Of a stretch of DNA of 64,000 bases, positions 8,459-18,186 are shown one piece after another. A program made the translations under genes and the position numbers. Below the pieces are notes generated by a model. It did no database searches. It was not told where the DNA came from and saw nothing but the letters and a program-made list of their open reading frames with translations. The first letter of the stretch is position 1. Every line of letters begins with the position of its first letter. This stretch comes from Lachnoanaerobaculum sp. OBRC5-5 (GTDB taxonomy: Bacteria > Bacillota > Clostridia > Lachnospirales > Lachnospiraceae), in contig NZ_JH815185.1 of the NCBI RefSeq assembly GCF_000296385.1, positions 1,465,591-1,529,590 on the forward strand, given 5' to 3'.

Positions 8459-9229
8459 TCAATAGTCCATTATCTCTACAATTCTCTGTATAAAATTTTT
8501 TTTATCTTCTCCATTTTCTTTTTCAATTTGTTTTACTATAGCCCCATCTTTCATTAATAACACTTTTTTACTATAACTTGCTATTGTCGGATCATGTGTT
8601 ACCATTAAAATAGTACGATTTTCTTCTAAGTTTAATCTTTCAAAATATTTTATTACAATTTCAGAATTAATACTATCTAAATTCCCGGTAGGTTCATCTG
8701 CTAATATTATCTTAGGTTCGTTTATAATTGCCCTACATATTGCAGTTCTTTGTTTTTCACCACCTGATACTTCTGTTGGATATTTGTCTAAAATTTTCTC
8801 AATCTCAAACCTTTTTGCATTTTCTAATATTAATGATTCAATCTCTCTATATGGCTTATTACTTATATATAAAGGTAATAGAATATTCTCTTTTAAAGTC
8901 AGACTATCTACCAGATAAAATTCTTGAAACACAAATCCCACTATTTTTTGTCTAACATCCGATAATATTTCATCAGAACAACTACTTAAATTAATATCTC
9001 CAACAATTGCTCTTCCGGTAGTTGCCTCTTCAATCCCTCCAAGTATTTTTAATAAAGTAGTTTTTCCACAACCTGATTTTCCCATAATGCTAATAAAGTC
9101 CCCATGATATACCTCTAAACTGACACCATTTAAGACTTGATTTAAATTAACAGATATTTTTTCCTTTTTCTTCTTATCTTCCTTATTATATATTTTGGTT
9201 AAATCAACAGCCTTTATAACTTCGTTCAT
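8459..9229 (-). CDS. ABC transporter ATP-binding protein, BceA/MacB type
   Basis: A 256-residue ATPase with Walker A GKSGCGKTT, Q-loop FQEFYLVDSLT, signature VSGGEKQR, Walker B IILADEPTGNLD and switch THD, in that order. The sequence around the Q-loop and the signature fits the LolD/MacB/BceA exporter group. ATG at 9229 is chosen over a GTG at 9238 because AGGTGGG sits at the right distance from it. It lies directly behind the large permease and forms a two-gene transporter. BceAB systems confer resistance to peptide antibiotics; no BceRS two-component system is next to it here. Confidence 0.9.
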   Translation of the reverse strand: MNEVIKAVDLTKIYNKEDKKKKEKISVNLNQVLNGVSLEVYHGDFISIMGKSGCGKTTLLKILGGIEEATTGRAIVGDINLSSCSDEILSDVRQKIVGFVFQEFYLVDSLTLKENILLPLYISNKPYREIESLILENAKRFEIEKILDKYPTEVSGGEKQRTAICRAIINEPKIILADEPTGNLDSINSEIVIKYFERLNLEENRTILMVTHDPTIASYSKKVLLMKDGAIVKQIEKENGEDKKNFIQRIVEIMDY

Positions 9230-9238
9230 ATATCCCAC

Positions 9239-11137
9239 CTATCCTAATCGCCTTAAAATATAAGAAATAAATTGTTTTTTAAGTATTTTATAGTAAATAT
9301 ATTCCAATGTTAAATATCCAACTATAAATATTGCAAAAAAAGTGCAAATCTGAATTCTCTCCTCTACCATATTGACACCAACACCGGATAGTATATAAAG
9401 ATACATCATGGATAATATACATGCTAATATCACAGGAATCATAAAAGGCAATTGAAGTTCTCTTGTGGCAGTATTAGCAATAGTCTTCTTGTTCATGCCC
9501 ATAATATAATACGCCTTGTATTTTTCCGACAAATAATCTATCTGGCTAAATGTATTTATATAGATTGCACTATTCTTAAAGATAGTGAGTACAATGGCTA
9601 CCAATACAAAGACAATAAGCATACAAAGTATTACATTTCTATTTATTTCTACATATTTATCCTTTTCATATATTCTTACTTTCATTTCATCTTGTTGTTC
9701 GTAATCATTCAGTACTTGTTTAATACGATTTTGATCTCCATGCTCTTTTGCATTTACAAATATAATATGTTTATTCTGTCCATATCTGCTGATATCCTCA
9801 TAGTCTCTGTGATTCATCAAAAACATATATTCATTTCCATAGTTTTCAAATACTCCAAATATATTTTCCCAATATCTGCTTTTAATACTATAGTCAAATT
9901 GTTGTCCATTTATAGTGTAAATCGATATAAAACTCTCTCCATTTAACGCCTCAAAATCTTCCTCCAATCTCAAATCAATCCCTATTATCTCTCCACTCTT
10001 TAGAGTCCAATTTTTATTGCGAAAGGTATTATAGCGTTCAATATCTACACATCTTATATCCCCTATATTTTGGTTATTTTTTATTTCCGAAACCTCCAGT
10101 GCAGATATATCCATAGGAATTTTTGAATTTTTCAGGCTTTCAATCAAGGTATTTGGCACAGAATAGCTCTCTATAACAAAGTCATTTGGGTACATCATTT
10201 GATAGCTTTCTACTGTATTTGCATATATGGCATTATAAATATTTACTCCTATGAAAACAAGTAGGATTATTCCACTTAATAATGAAAAATATATAATCTT
10301 ATTAAATTTATTGAATCTAAAGACAAAATTATTTATAAATAAAAAATTTTTATAATATAACTTTGTTTCTCCTCTTAATAATTGTAGTATAGGAAATGCC
10401 ATAGATACAAAAATAAAATATAGCCCTATAGAAATTAACAATATGGAATAAAATGTTCGTAAAATTACACCTCCTTGTTGAATTAAAATAACATACAAAG
10501 AAAGTATCGACAAAATAATTCCAAATACAAATCTATACCAGCCTTTTTTAGCTAATGTATCTGCTCTTTGTTCCTCTATAAGCAAATCATTTAATTTCAT
10601 TTTTCTTATCTTAATATAAATACAAAGAGCAGATATAAAATATAAAGCAAAATATATCATATAAATGAAAATATAGCTTTTTATTGGATATATAACCATC
10701 GGAAATTCATATAAAAACACTTTTTTAAAAAGGTATATACTTCCATGGTAAAAAGACGCCCCAATCATGCTCCCCAAAATCATGGATACAATATATGTGG
10801 CAAGAAGTTCAATTATTATACATTTGAATAAATTTGATTTTTTCTGTCCTAAAATAATAAAAATAGCATAATCTCTGCTTTTCTTTTTTGTGTAGTTTAA
10901 AAATGTATAAATAATAAAGCATAACGAAATAAACAGGAACACATAAGAAATCCATTTGAGTGTGCTAATCTCATTGTTCATAATTTTAATATTTTCTATT
11001 TTTACAACTTCTCTCATAGCATTCAAATAACTTGATATAATGATATATCCTGCTACTGCTATCACCGAACTTACCAAATAGAATATATAATCTTTATACT
11101 TTGATTTCATATTTTTTAATATTAATGTGTATAGCAT
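9239..11137 (-). CDS. ABC transporter permease, BceB-like (FtsX domains)
   Basis: A 632-residue membrane protein. It starts MLYTLILKNMKSKYKDYIFY after AGAGGAATT, has hydrophobic helices across residues about 15-310, a large extracytoplasmic part of roughly 200 residues (about 310-515) and further helices at the C-terminus. This is the layout of BceB/FtsX-type permeases, whose extracellular domain contacts the peptide antibiotic or lipid II complex. The start lies immediately at the broken end of ORF6N copy B. A frame extending to 11173 has no ribosome binding site. Confidence 0.85.
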   Translation of the reverse strand: MLYTLILKNMKSKYKDYIFYLVSSVIAVAGYIIISSYLNAMREVVKIENIKIMNNEISTLKWISYVFLFISLCFIIYTFLNYTKKKSRDYAIFIILGQKKSNLFKCIIIELLATYIVSMILGSMIGASFYHGSIYLFKKVFLYEFPMVIYPIKSYIFIYMIYFALYFISALCIYIKIRKMKLNDLLIEEQRADTLAKKGWYRFVFGIILSILSLYVILIQQGGVILRTFYSILLISIGLYFIFVSMAFPILQLLRGETKLYYKNFLFINNFVFRFNKFNKIIYFSLLSGIILLVFIGVNIYNAIYANTVESYQMMYPNDFVIESYSVPNTLIESLKNSKIPMDISALEVSEIKNNQNIGDIRCVDIERYNTFRNKNWTLKSGEIIGIDLRLEEDFEALNGESFISIYTINGQQFDYSIKSRYWENIFGVFENYGNEYMFLMNHRDYEDISRYGQNKHIIFVNAKEHGDQNRIKQVLNDYEQQDEMKVRIYEKDKYVEINRNVILCMLIVFVLVAIVLTIFKNSAIYINTFSQIDYLSEKYKAYYIMGMNKKTIANTATRELQLPFMIPVILACILSMMYLYILSGVGVNMVEERIQICTFFAIFIVGYLTLEYIYYKILKKQFISYILRRLG

Positions 11138-11421
11138 AATTCCTCTTCTTCTGCAAAAACTCTCTTTTCCCAATCAACCATTGATTTTTTACGATGTAAT
11201 CTTTCATTCTCTTAAATGTACGAATCAAAGCTTTACTCTGCTTGACCGCAAGCTCTCCTTTGAGAACTGTCATCAGCATATAGATTCCCTGCTCGGTAAA
11301 AGCATGAGGATTGTACTTAATATTACTCCATCGTCCGGTGCCTCTGTTCAAGGTGAAATTTTTGCACCTTGAAAGTTCCTCAACTTCTTGAGTTGTCAGT
11401 TAAAACATAAAATCTTCGCCT
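11138..11421 (-). pseudogene. ORF6N-domain protein fragment, copy B
   Basis: The minus strand reads LTTQEVEELSRCKNFTLNRG, then RWSNIKYNPHAFTEQGIYM and continues through RMKDYIVKNQWLIGKREFLQ, further than copy A, before running into the ABC permease start. The same TAA that interrupts copy A is present upstream of LTTQEVEEL. The C-terminal part of the original gene is absent, so this is a remnant and not a working antirepressor. Confidence 0.65.
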
Positions 11422-11637
11422 TCATTTATTATCCTTATTTTCATAATAATTTATAGCGGCAATTATTGCAGATACGCCGAACCATATTCCAAAAACATAA
11501 ACGGCACTTTTTCCCAGCCTATAAAGGTTTAATCCCTTATATATCCATATATCCATAGGAATAACAATTACAACAAAAGCAATGATATAGATAAGTGTAT
11601 TTATAAGAAACCTTCTATGCCTTTTTATAAACTCCAT
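11422..11637 (-). CDS. Small membrane protein, copy B
   Basis: A 71-residue protein nearly identical to the one at 3656-3871; visible changes are conservative (for example IISFVI to IIAFVV and MDMW to MDIW). It has the same AAAGGAGGGAAG ribosome binding site and two hydrophobic helices, and it is divergent from the second nitroreductase. That both copies stay open and differ mainly by conservative changes suggests a translated gene. Function unknown. Confidence 0.65.
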   Translation of the reverse strand: MEFIKRHRRFLINTLIYIIAFVVIVIPMDIWIYKGLNLYRLGKSAVYVFGIWFGVSAIIAAINYYENKDNK

Positions 11638-11825
11638 ACTTCCCTCCTTTATTCCATGCAAACAACATATATGGTAACAACTATATTGTATCACAAACCG
11701 AAAATAAAAAACCGGTTTTATATATTAAAAGTATCTTACTTTAAAATAATTAAAAAATAGACTATAATAATCAGACATTCCATATTACATACATATTTAT
11801 TATATAGGAATAGATTGGAGATTTT

Positions 11826-12395
11826 ATGAAACTTATAGATAATTTAAAACAAAGAAGGACTTACTATAATCTAAACAAAACACTTCCGGTATCAAATGAT
11901 GAAGTAAAAAAGATCATTGAAGAGATCACCGAACTGGTACCTGATGCCTTTAATATGAAAAGTGCTCGTGTACTTGTCGTTATGGATAAGAGACAGGATG
12001 AGCTTTGGGATAAAATATTTGATACTTTTGAGGGCAAGGTTCCTCGTGAAAAAATCGACGGATTTAAGGCTGCAGCAGGTACAATACTTTATTTTTATGA
12101 TGAAGAAGTTGTAGCAACACTGCAAAAAAAGTTCCCGACATATGCAGATAACTTTCCTGTTTGGGCTAATCAAGCAAACGGTATGTTGCAAATAAATATC
12201 TGGACAGCTCTTAGGGAGCTTGGAATCGGTGCAAACTTACAGCACTATAATCCTGTAATCGACAGCCTTGTACAAGAAATGTTTGAAATTCCTAAGTCAT
12301 GGAAATTAATCGCACAAATGCCTTTTGGAGGAATTGTTACAGAACCTGGTCCTAAGGAAAAAGAAAATATCGCTGATAGGGTAAGATTTGTTTAA
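11826..12395 (+). CDS. Nitroreductase-family FMN protein, copy B
   Basis: A 189-residue paralogue of the protein at 4060-4629. Differences include SKSEVKKV to SNDEVKKI near residue 23 and VRALQEKF to VATLQKKF near residue 100; the FMN-binding N-terminus RRTYYNLNKTLPVS and the central helix LRELGIGANLQHYNP are unchanged. Both copies therefore look functional. It is followed by a bidirectional terminator shared with the converging pot operon. Confidence 0.88.
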   Translation: MKLIDNLKQRRTYYNLNKTLPVSNDEVKKIIEEITELVPDAFNMKSARVLVVMDKRQDELWDKIFDTFEGKVPREKIDGFKAAAGTILYFYDEEVVATLQKKFPTYADNFPVWANQANGMLQINIWTALRELGIGANLQHYNPVIDSLVQEMFEIPKSWKLIAQMPFGGIVTEPGPKEKENIADRVRFV

Positions 12396-12418
12396 AAATT
12401 TCTATACCCATAAAAAAT

Positions 12419-12456
12419 ATCCCACAGACTACACTAAGTCTGTGGGATACTTTTTT
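12419..12456. terminator. Bidirectional terminator between nitroreductase B and potD
   Basis: ATCCCACAGACT and AGTCTGTGGGAT form a 12-bp perfect stem with a six-base loop. T-runs follow on both strands (ACTTTTTT on plus, ATTTTTTAT on minus), serving both converging genes. Confidence 0.92.
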
Positions 12457-13546
12457 AGTTCCCTTTAACTTCTTTCCAAAGGTCATTGTAAAGGCTGTCG
12501 CCCTCATCTCCGAGATACTTAAATACTTCGCTGTTCTTTAACATATCATCTGTCGGGAAGAGCGCCGTATTGTCCTGCAAATCCTTATCAAGTAAATCAT
12601 ATGCAGCCTTGTTAGGTGTAGGGTATGTAATATATTCAAAGTTTTTCTTTGCAATCTCAGGTCTGTTTAAGAAGTCTATCCACTTCTCCGCATTTTCCTT
12701 ATTCTTTGCATTCTTCGGAATTACCCATGAATCAATCCATACATTTGTACCCTCTTTAGGTATCACATACTTAAGTTCAAAGTCTCCGCCGGCCTTTGCA
12801 ACCTCATTTTGAACATAGAGCATCTCACCTGAATAGATAACTCCTATAGCAGCCTCACCGCCGATCATCTTATCTCTAACCTGATCCACAACATAAGCCT
12901 GAACAAGAGGCTTTTGCTCTATAAGTTTATCCTTTACCTTTTCAAGTTCCGACTTGTCGGTAGTGTTCATAGAATATCCGAGCAGCTTCTCACCGACCAT
13001 AAAAGCGTCTCTTACAGAGTCCTGCATAAGGATATTTCCCTGATACTTGGGATTCCAAAGGTCTCCCCAGCTTGTTATATCGTCCTTTACCATGGAAGTG
13101 TTATAAAGTATACCCACAGTTCCCCATGTATACGGTACCGAGTACTTGTTCTCAGGGTCGAAAGCCTTTGACATCTCCATATATTTAGGGTCGATATTCT
13201 TTACATTCGGCACATTGTTAAAGTCGATTTCCACAAGCATATCATTTTGTATCATCTTCTCAATCATATAATCTGAAGGGCATACTACGTCATATACCAC
13301 ACCGCCTGCCTCAAGTACCGGATACATTTCCTCATTGGTCTCAAACATATCATAAACAACCTTGATACCGGTCTCTTTTTCAAACTCCTCTACAACACTC
13401 TCGTCAATATACTCACCCCAGTTGTATACATAAAGCTCGCCTGCACTGCCTGCCTTGGCACCTGCATCGCTTTTTCCGCATCCTGATAATACAGCCACAG
13501 AAAGTAGGCTCATTAATGTCATTATACTTACAAATTTCTTTTTCAC
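12455..13546 (-). CDS. potD: Spermidine/putrescine ABC transporter substrate-binding lipoprotein
   Basis: A 363-residue lipoprotein: the signal peptide ends at LLSVAVLSGCGK with Cys23 as the lipidated residue. The mature part begins ELYVYNWGEYIDESVVEEFEKETG, the standard opening of PotD/PotF proteins, and keeps the polyamine pocket region YTWGTVGILYN and WIDSWVIPKNAKN. It captures spermidine or putrescine outside the membrane and hands it to PotBC. It is the last gene of the pot operon, 23 bp after potC. Confidence 0.93.
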   Translation of the reverse strand: MKKKFVSIMTLMSLLSVAVLSGCGKSDAGAKAGSAGELYVYNWGEYIDESVVEEFEKETGIKVVYDMFETNEEMYPVLEAGGVVYDVVCPSDYMIEKMIQNDMLVEIDFNNVPNVKNIDPKYMEMSKAFDPENKYSVPYTWGTVGILYNTSMVKDDITSWGDLWNPKYQGNILMQDSVRDAFMVGEKLLGYSMNTTDKSELEKVKDKLIEQKPLVQAYVVDQVRDKMIGGEAAIGVIYSGEMLYVQNEVAKAGGDFELKYVIPKEGTNVWIDSWVIPKNAKNKENAEKWIDFLNRPEIAKKNFEYITYPTPNKAAYDLLDKDLQDNTALFPTDDMLKNSEVFKYLGDEGDSLYNDLWKEVKGN

Positions 13547-13569
13547 GTTTATTTCCTCTTATCTTCTAT

Positions 13570-14358
13570 TTATTTTTTCTTTATTTTATTCTGTGCAATA
13601 TTTGATACTATCAGCAGTATCAAAACGGTAGCAAAAATGATTGTAGAAAGGGCGTACAGACTCGGCTTTATACCTCTTCTAACCTCTGAATATACCAGAG
13701 TTGATATAGTGTTTATACCTGCACCCTTTGTAAAATGTGTTATTATAAAATCATCCAGTGACATGGTAAAGGCAAGTAAAAATCCCGATATTACTCCCGG
13801 GAATATATCCGGAAATACCACCTTAAAAAATGCCGTAACAGGTGTAGCACCTAGATCCAGTGCCGCCTCGTATGTAACTCTCTCAGTCTGCTTAAGCTTC
13901 GGCATTACAGACAGTATTACATACGGAATATTAAATGTAATATGACTTATAAGAATAGTCTTAAATCCAAGGCTTATTCCAAAAGCTATAAATCCAAGCA
14001 TCAAAGAGATACCTGTTACAATATCCGCATTCAGCATAGGAATATTGTTGACAGCCATTACCACTGTCTTAGGTACCTTTCTCATATTGTTGATACCTAA
14101 TGCCGCCACAGTTCCTATAATGGTTGCAATAAGTGCCGATAAAAATGCGATAACCAATGTGTTTCTGAAGGCAGACATTATTGTGGCGCTTTTAAAAAGC
14201 TCTCCATACCAGTCAAAAGTAAATCCACCCCATCTGTTCCTTGACTTTGAAGCATTAAAACTCAGTATCATAAGGGTTGCTATCGGGGCATATAAAAAAA
14301 TCAATATAAATACCAGGTAAAAATCTCCCAGTACTTTTCTTATCTTTGAATAAATCAA
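13570..14358 (-). CDS. potC: Spermidine/putrescine ABC transporter permease PotC
   Basis: A 262-residue inner membrane permease with six hydrophobic helices. The EAA loop that contacts PotA reads EAALDLGATPVTAFFKVVFPDIFPGVISG (residues about 175-203). The opening FYLVFILIFLYAPIATLMILSFN is typical of PotC. It overlaps potB by four bases, indicating translational coupling. Confidence 0.93.
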   Translation of the reverse strand: MIYSKIRKVLGDFYLVFILIFLYAPIATLMILSFNASKSRNRWGGFTFDWYGELFKSATIMSAFRNTLVIAFLSALIATIIGTVAALGINNMRKVPKTVVMAVNNIPMLNADIVTGISLMLGFIAFGISLGFKTILISHITFNIPYVILSVMPKLKQTERVTYEAALDLGATPVTAFFKVVFPDIFPGVISGFLLAFTMSLDDFIITHFTKGAGINTISTLVYSEVRRGIKPSLYALSTIIFATVLILLIVSNIAQNKIKKK

Positions 14359-15176
14359 ACGCTCATGCCCTCCCCGTCTTTATCATACTTGGCAATAAAT
14401 GCCATACTGATAAGTATAAAGATCATCATTACCAGTGAAAGTCCGGAACCGAGATTCCAATTGCTTCCCTTTGTAAATTCCTGCTCTATTACATTTCCTA
14501 TCAAAAGCACCTTGCTTCCGCCAAGGATATTGCTGATAACAAATGTTGTCAGTGCCGGCACAAATACCATTGTTATGCCGCTGACAATACCCGGAATACT
14601 AAGAGGTATTATTACCTTTGTAAGTGTCTGCATTGTATTTGCACCAAGATCTCTTGCGGCATTTATTGTATTGTCATCTATCTTTTCAAGTACATTATAT
14701 ATAGGCAGTACCATAAAAGGCAGATAGTTGTAAACCATACCGAGTATAATGGCTGCCGGTGTATTGATGATATTTAAACTAGGCAGATGCAAGAAGTTTA
14801 AAATCGTATTTATTATTCCGTTTTTCTCCAAAAGTGAAAGCCATGCTAGAGTTCTAAGCAGGAAGTTCATCCACATAGGTAAAATAAATATAAATACTAT
14901 AAGGCTTCCTTTATTAAGCTTTTTGCTTTTCAAAGTAAGTGCCAGCGGAAATGCCATTACAAGGCAAATAGCCGTACTTACAATTGATAATATTATGGAT
15001 AATACAAGTGCCTTAAAATGGTCTTTTGCAAATATTGAAAGCACATTTGCCGCTGTAAAGCTTCCGCTCCTATCAGTCAATCCATATATAAAAATCAGTG
15101 AAAGAGGTATTATTGTAAAACCTATCATCCAAAGAATATATGGGAATGCAAGTACTTTTCTTAAATCCTTATTCAT
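14355..15176 (-). CDS. potB: Spermidine/putrescine ABC transporter permease PotB
   Basis: A 273-residue permease paired with PotC. The EAA-type loop is [30 protein letters not shown] (about residues 178-207). It has six helices. The ATG overlaps the potA stop by eight bases, and the stop overlaps potC by four, so potA, potB and potC are tightly coupled. Confidence 0.93.
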   Translation of the reverse strand: MNKDLRKVLAFPYILWMIGFTIIPLSLIFIYGLTDRSGSFTAANVLSIFAKDHFKALVLSIILSIVSTAICLVMAFPLALTLKSKKLNKGSLIVFIFILPMWMNFLLRTLAWLSLLEKNGIINTILNFLHLPSLNIINTPAAIILGMVYNYLPFMVLPIYNVLEKIDDNTINAARDLGANTMQTLTKVIIPLSIPGIVSGITMVFVPALTTFVISNILGGSKVLLIGNVIEQEFTKGSNWNLGSGLSLVMMIFILISMAFIAKYDKDGEGMSV

Positions 15177-16245
15177 TTACACCCACAGCCTCCTCATCCT
15201 CAGACTCAGGCTTGTTCATTATCTGTATATCAAAAGGATCCACACTGATGCCGACTTCCTTGCCTACCGGGAACATATCTGTAGAATGTACCAGCCACTC
15301 ATATCCGTTCGGAGTAGTAACTTCCATCTCATAATGCACTCCCTTAAATATCAAATGAGTAACTCTGCCTACCAAAGTTCCCTTTTCAGGTTCTACAAGG
15401 TCAATATCCTCAGGTCTTATTACAACGTCAACAGGCTTATTGGTACCGAATCCCACATCCACGCAGGCAAATTTTGCTCCGAATATATCTACAAGCTTAT
15501 CCTGTACCATGGTTCCGCCGATTATATTTGATTCGCCTATAAAGTCCGCTACAAAGGCATTTTCAGGCTCATTATATATCTGCTCAGGAGTACCCATCTG
15601 CTGTATATATCCCTGATTCATAACCACGATGGTATCGGACATTGTAAGTGCCTCTTCCTGATCATGTGTAACATAGACGAAAGTGATACCCAGCTCATTC
15701 TTAAGTCTGATAAGCTCATATTGCATATCCTGACGAAGTTTTAAATCAAGTGCACCAAGCGGCTCATCAAGTAAGAGTACCTTCGGCTCATTTACTATAG
15801 CTCTTGCAATTGCAATTCTTTGCTGCTGTCCGCCTGAGAGTAAATTTATATTTCTGTTTTCATATCCGGAGAGATTTACCAGCTTAAGCGCATATTTTAT
15901 CTTATCGTCAATATATGCCTTTGATTTATTTTTTATCTTCAAACCGAAGGCTATATTCTCCGCAATGTTCATATGAGGAAATAATGCATACTTTTGAAAT
16001 ACCGTATTTAAATTTCTTTTATTCGGCGGCAGATTTGATATATCCTTGCCGTCAAAAATTACTCTTCCGGTATCTGCCTGTGCAAATCCACCTATTATTC
16101 TAAGGGTGGTCGTCTTACCGCAACCCGAAGGACCGAGTAAAGTTACAAATGAATTTTCTTTAATTGATAAGTTTAAATCATCCAAAACAATCTCTCCGTC
16201 AAAACTCTTTGAGATATGCTCCAAATCAATAAGGGATGTTGACAT
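15169..16245 (-). CDS. potA: Spermidine/putrescine ABC transporter ATPase PotA
   Basis: A 358-residue ATPase. Walker A is GPSGCGKTT (about residues 37-45), the signature [14 protein letters not shown], Walker [13 protein letters not shown], and the switch [11 protein letters not shown]-terminal TOBE-like regulatory domain follows from about residue 240. It energises polyamine import through PotBC. It starts 14 bp after the XRE-cupin regulator stop and belongs to the same operon. Confidence 0.94.
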   Translation of the reverse strand: MSTSLIDLEHISKSFDGEIVLDDLNLSIKENSFVTLLGPSGCGKTTTLRIIGGFAQADTGRVIFDGKDISNLPPNKRNLNTVFQKYALFPHMNIAENIAFGLKIKNKSKAYIDDKIKYALKLVNLSGYENRNINLLSGGQQQRIAIARAIVNEPKVLLLDEPLGALDLKLRQDMQYELIRLKNELGITFVYVTHDQEEALTMSDTIVVMNQGYIQQMGTPEQIYNEPENAFVADFIGESNIIGGTMVQDKLVDIFGAKFACVDVGFGTNKPVDVVIRPEDIDLVEPEKGTLVGRVTHLIFKGVHYEMEVTTPNGYEWLVHSTDMFPVGKEVGISVDPFDIQIMNKPESEDEEAVGVNE

Positions 16246-16259
16246 ACTTCCTCCAATTT

Positions 16260-16793
16260 TTAAAAATTAGGCGGTGTGCTGACCCAAATAAGTCTTGCAC
16301 CTCGCTTTGAGCTGATATAATGCTTTTTATCAGATGTAAAATAAAAAGCCTCTCCTTTTTTTGCCAAATACACATCATTTCCCCTATGTATCTCCACAGT
16401 TCCGGAAAGAATATATCCGAACTCCTCTCCGTCATGTGGATTGTCAGGATATGTCATACCTCCCGGTTCAATAGTCTGAAGTATAGGCTCCATCATATTT
16501 TTTTGTGCATTCGGTATTATCCATTCGATGGTATTATTAAGTTCTTTATCCTCTTTAATAAAGTAATCTTCTTCTGTAAAAACCACCTGCGTTTCGGTTT
16601 CTTCATCAAAGAAGTCCTTTATTTCCACTCCAAGGCATTGCAAAATATCAAGAAGAGTTGCTATAGACGGTGAAGTCAGATCATTCTCCAGCTGCGAAAT
16701 AAATCCTTTGGACAATTCCGCTCTATCAGCAAGCTCTTCTTGTGTAAGTCCCGCAAGCACTCTGAGTCTTTTTAGTTTTGAACCGATCTCCAT
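16260..16793 (-). CDS. XRE-family regulator with cupin sensor domain (PuuR-like)
   Basis: A 177-residue regulator. The HTH is at residues about 5-60 ([20 protein letters not shown] and [20 protein letters not shown]); the cupin domain covers about 110-177 with [16 protein letters not shown] and [15 protein letters not shown]. PuuR and relatives use this layout to sense polyamines or related compounds and repress uptake or degradation genes. Being first in the pot operon, it is likely an autoregulated controller of polyamine import. The start at 16793 leaves a leader of about 60 bases after the promoter at 16860-16887; the frame upstream of it is open but would overlap the promoter. Confidence 0.9.
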   Translation of the reverse strand: MEIGSKLKRLRVLAGLTQEELADRAELSKGFISQLENDLTSPSIATLLDILQCLGVEIKDFFDEETETQVVFTEEDYFIKEDKELNNTIEWIIPNAQKNMMEPILQTIEPGGMTYPDNPHDGEEFGYILSGTVEIHRGNDVYLAKKGEAFYFTSDKKHYISSKRGARLIWVSTPPNF

Positions 16794-16835
16794 AAAAAGC
16801 CTTTCTTTGTGTTGCACACTATTTCTAAGTAAAAA

Positions 16836-16852
16836 GTTTAGTGTTATTAAAC
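16836..16852. promoter_or_regulatory. Candidate operator for the pot operon regulator
   Basis: GTTTAGTGTTATTAAAC is an inverted repeat (GTTTA, seven bases, TAAAC) that covers the predicted transcription start of the pot operon. Binding by the XRE-cupin protein would block RNA polymerase. Assignment is inferred from position. Confidence 0.45.
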
Positions 16853-16859
16853 AAAGAAT

Positions 16860-16887
16860 ATTATACATTATCTGAAACCGCTGTCAA
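16860..16887 (-). promoter_or_regulatory. Sigma-A promoter of the regulator-potABCD operon
   Basis: On the minus strand TTGACA (16887-16882) and TATAAT (16865-16860) are both perfect consensus hexamers with a 16-base spacer. Confidence 0.85.
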
Positions 16888-17032
16888 GGACTTTATTTTT
16901 ATTTATTTTTCTGTCTTTAATGTTAATTTATCCCAATATTTTAAGCAAAATCTATAATGACTATGGTAAACTGCCATTAAACTTACAGAATAATATTTTT
17001 AAAGTTTTTATAGACGTAATTAGTAATAAAAA

Positions 17033-17061
17033 ACCTCAGAAAACATTATGCTTTCCGAGGT
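17033..17061 (-). terminator. Terminator after the alpha/beta hydrolase
   Basis: ACCTCAGAAA and TTTCCGAGGT pair with one wobble; on the minus strand the stem is followed by TTTTTTATTA. It lies 8 bp beyond the stop of the hydrolase gene. Confidence 0.8.
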
Positions 17062-17068
17062 AATTTTA

Positions 17069-17977
17069 TTAATTAAAATCTATATTGTTTAAAAAATTAC
17101 TTATTATGCTTCTGTACTCAGCTTCACCCAAAACTTCTCTAGACCTTGCATGTGCGGCATCAGGTACCAAATGAAGCTCTGAATACCCTGCTGTAGCGGC
17201 CTTATTTACCTGCGAATTCTCAGGCAAAATAAAGGTATCCGCCTCACCGTGTATAAAGCATATAGGTACTTCATTTCCCACAAGTGCATCCTTTGGTGAA
17301 GTCTTTTTCATATCATATCCGTATCTTAGCTTCATGGCTATATTTACACTCGGCAAGACAAAGGGAGCCTTAGCAAGATCATAAGCTTTATAAATCAAAT
17401 CATAAAGATTTGAAAAACCGCAGTCCGCCACCACAAAATCCACCTTCGGCTTTTTTGCAAGTACCGTCAGAGAAGTTGCGGAACCCATAGACTCACCGTG
17501 AAGCCCAAGCTTAATATTTCCATATCTGCTATAGCTGTCCTCAATAAGCTTTTCAAGATCTTCAGACTCAAATTGTCCAAGGCTCACTGCTGTTTTTGTA
17601 TTCTCGCCATGGTCTCTTAAATCATAAATGATACAGTTAAATCCAAGGTCCATATAAGTATCCACATATTTTACGGCACCATATCTGTTTGACTTAAAAC
17701 CGTGGCTTATAATCACATATTTATCGGTCTCTACAGGATTTTTTACCAAAGTAACATGCAACTCATAGTCTTTATATCCTTTTACTGTATACTCCTCTTT
17801 TTCATATGAGTCATAATTTCCCCAAAGTCCATGTTCCTTTTCCCAAGATATCTCTTTATCAAGTGTGGATACATTCGGTGCGGCTATCTGTGATGCAAGA
17901 CCAAGAATAAATCTGCAATACAATCCGATTGCAACAAGTACAATTATTATTGCAATCGCAATTATTATTTTCTTCAT
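17069..17977 (-). CDS. Membrane-anchored alpha/beta hydrolase
   Basis: A 302-residue protein with a hydrophobic N-terminus (residues 3-25) that should act as a signal anchor and place the catalytic domain outside. The nucleophile elbow is HGESMG (about residues 159-164), the acid is in HGEADTF, and the catalytic His in DAAHARS near residue 275. An oxyanion-type motif ISHGF is at about residues 91-95. The family includes esterases and peptidases of the BAAT/dienelactone hydrolase kind; the substrate is unknown. It stands alone between two terminated or promoter-carrying units. Confidence 0.85.
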   Translation of the reverse strand: MKKIIIAIAIIIVLVAIGLYCRFILGLASQIAAPNVSTLDKEISWEKEHGLWGNYDSYEKEEYTVKGYKDYELHVTLVKNPVETDKYVIISHGFKSNRYGAVKYVDTYMDLGFNCIIYDLRDHGENTKTAVSLGQFESEDLEKLIEDSYSRYGNIKLGLHGESMGSATSLTVLAKKPKVDFVVADCGFSNLYDLIYKAYDLAKAPFVLPSVNIAMKLRYGYDMKKTSPKDALVGNEVPICFIHGEADTFILPENSQVNKAATAGYSELHLVPDAAHARSREVLGEAEYRSIISNFLNNIDFN

Positions 17978-18136
17978 CTAATATATATCACCTTTCTATA
18001 AATACAAAACTCAAAATTAATCGCTAACAGTATAAACATTTCAATTGTATCTATCAAGTTTTTTATTCTGTTTTCAATATAAAATATATGCTTATAAATA
18101 TGGCTTATATAAACTGTTCATTATTATTACAGTGTA

Positions 18137-18165
18137 TTGACATTGCACGAATTTTAAACTATATT
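18137..18165 (+). promoter_or_regulatory. Promoter of the dinJ-yafQ toxin-antitoxin operon
   Basis: TTGACA (18137-18142), a 17-base spacer and TATATT (18160-18165) stand 21 bp before the antitoxin start. Confidence 0.75.
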
Positions 18166-18186
18166 TTAGATATTGGAGGTAGATGT

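Larger units (their letters stand above)
11182..12395. repeat. Direct repeat of about 1.2 kb, copy B
   Basis: Matches 3416-4629 at a constant offset of 7,766 bp. The part 11307-12395 is nearly identical to 3541-4629. Similarity stops right after the nitroreductase stop codon. Confidence 0.9.
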
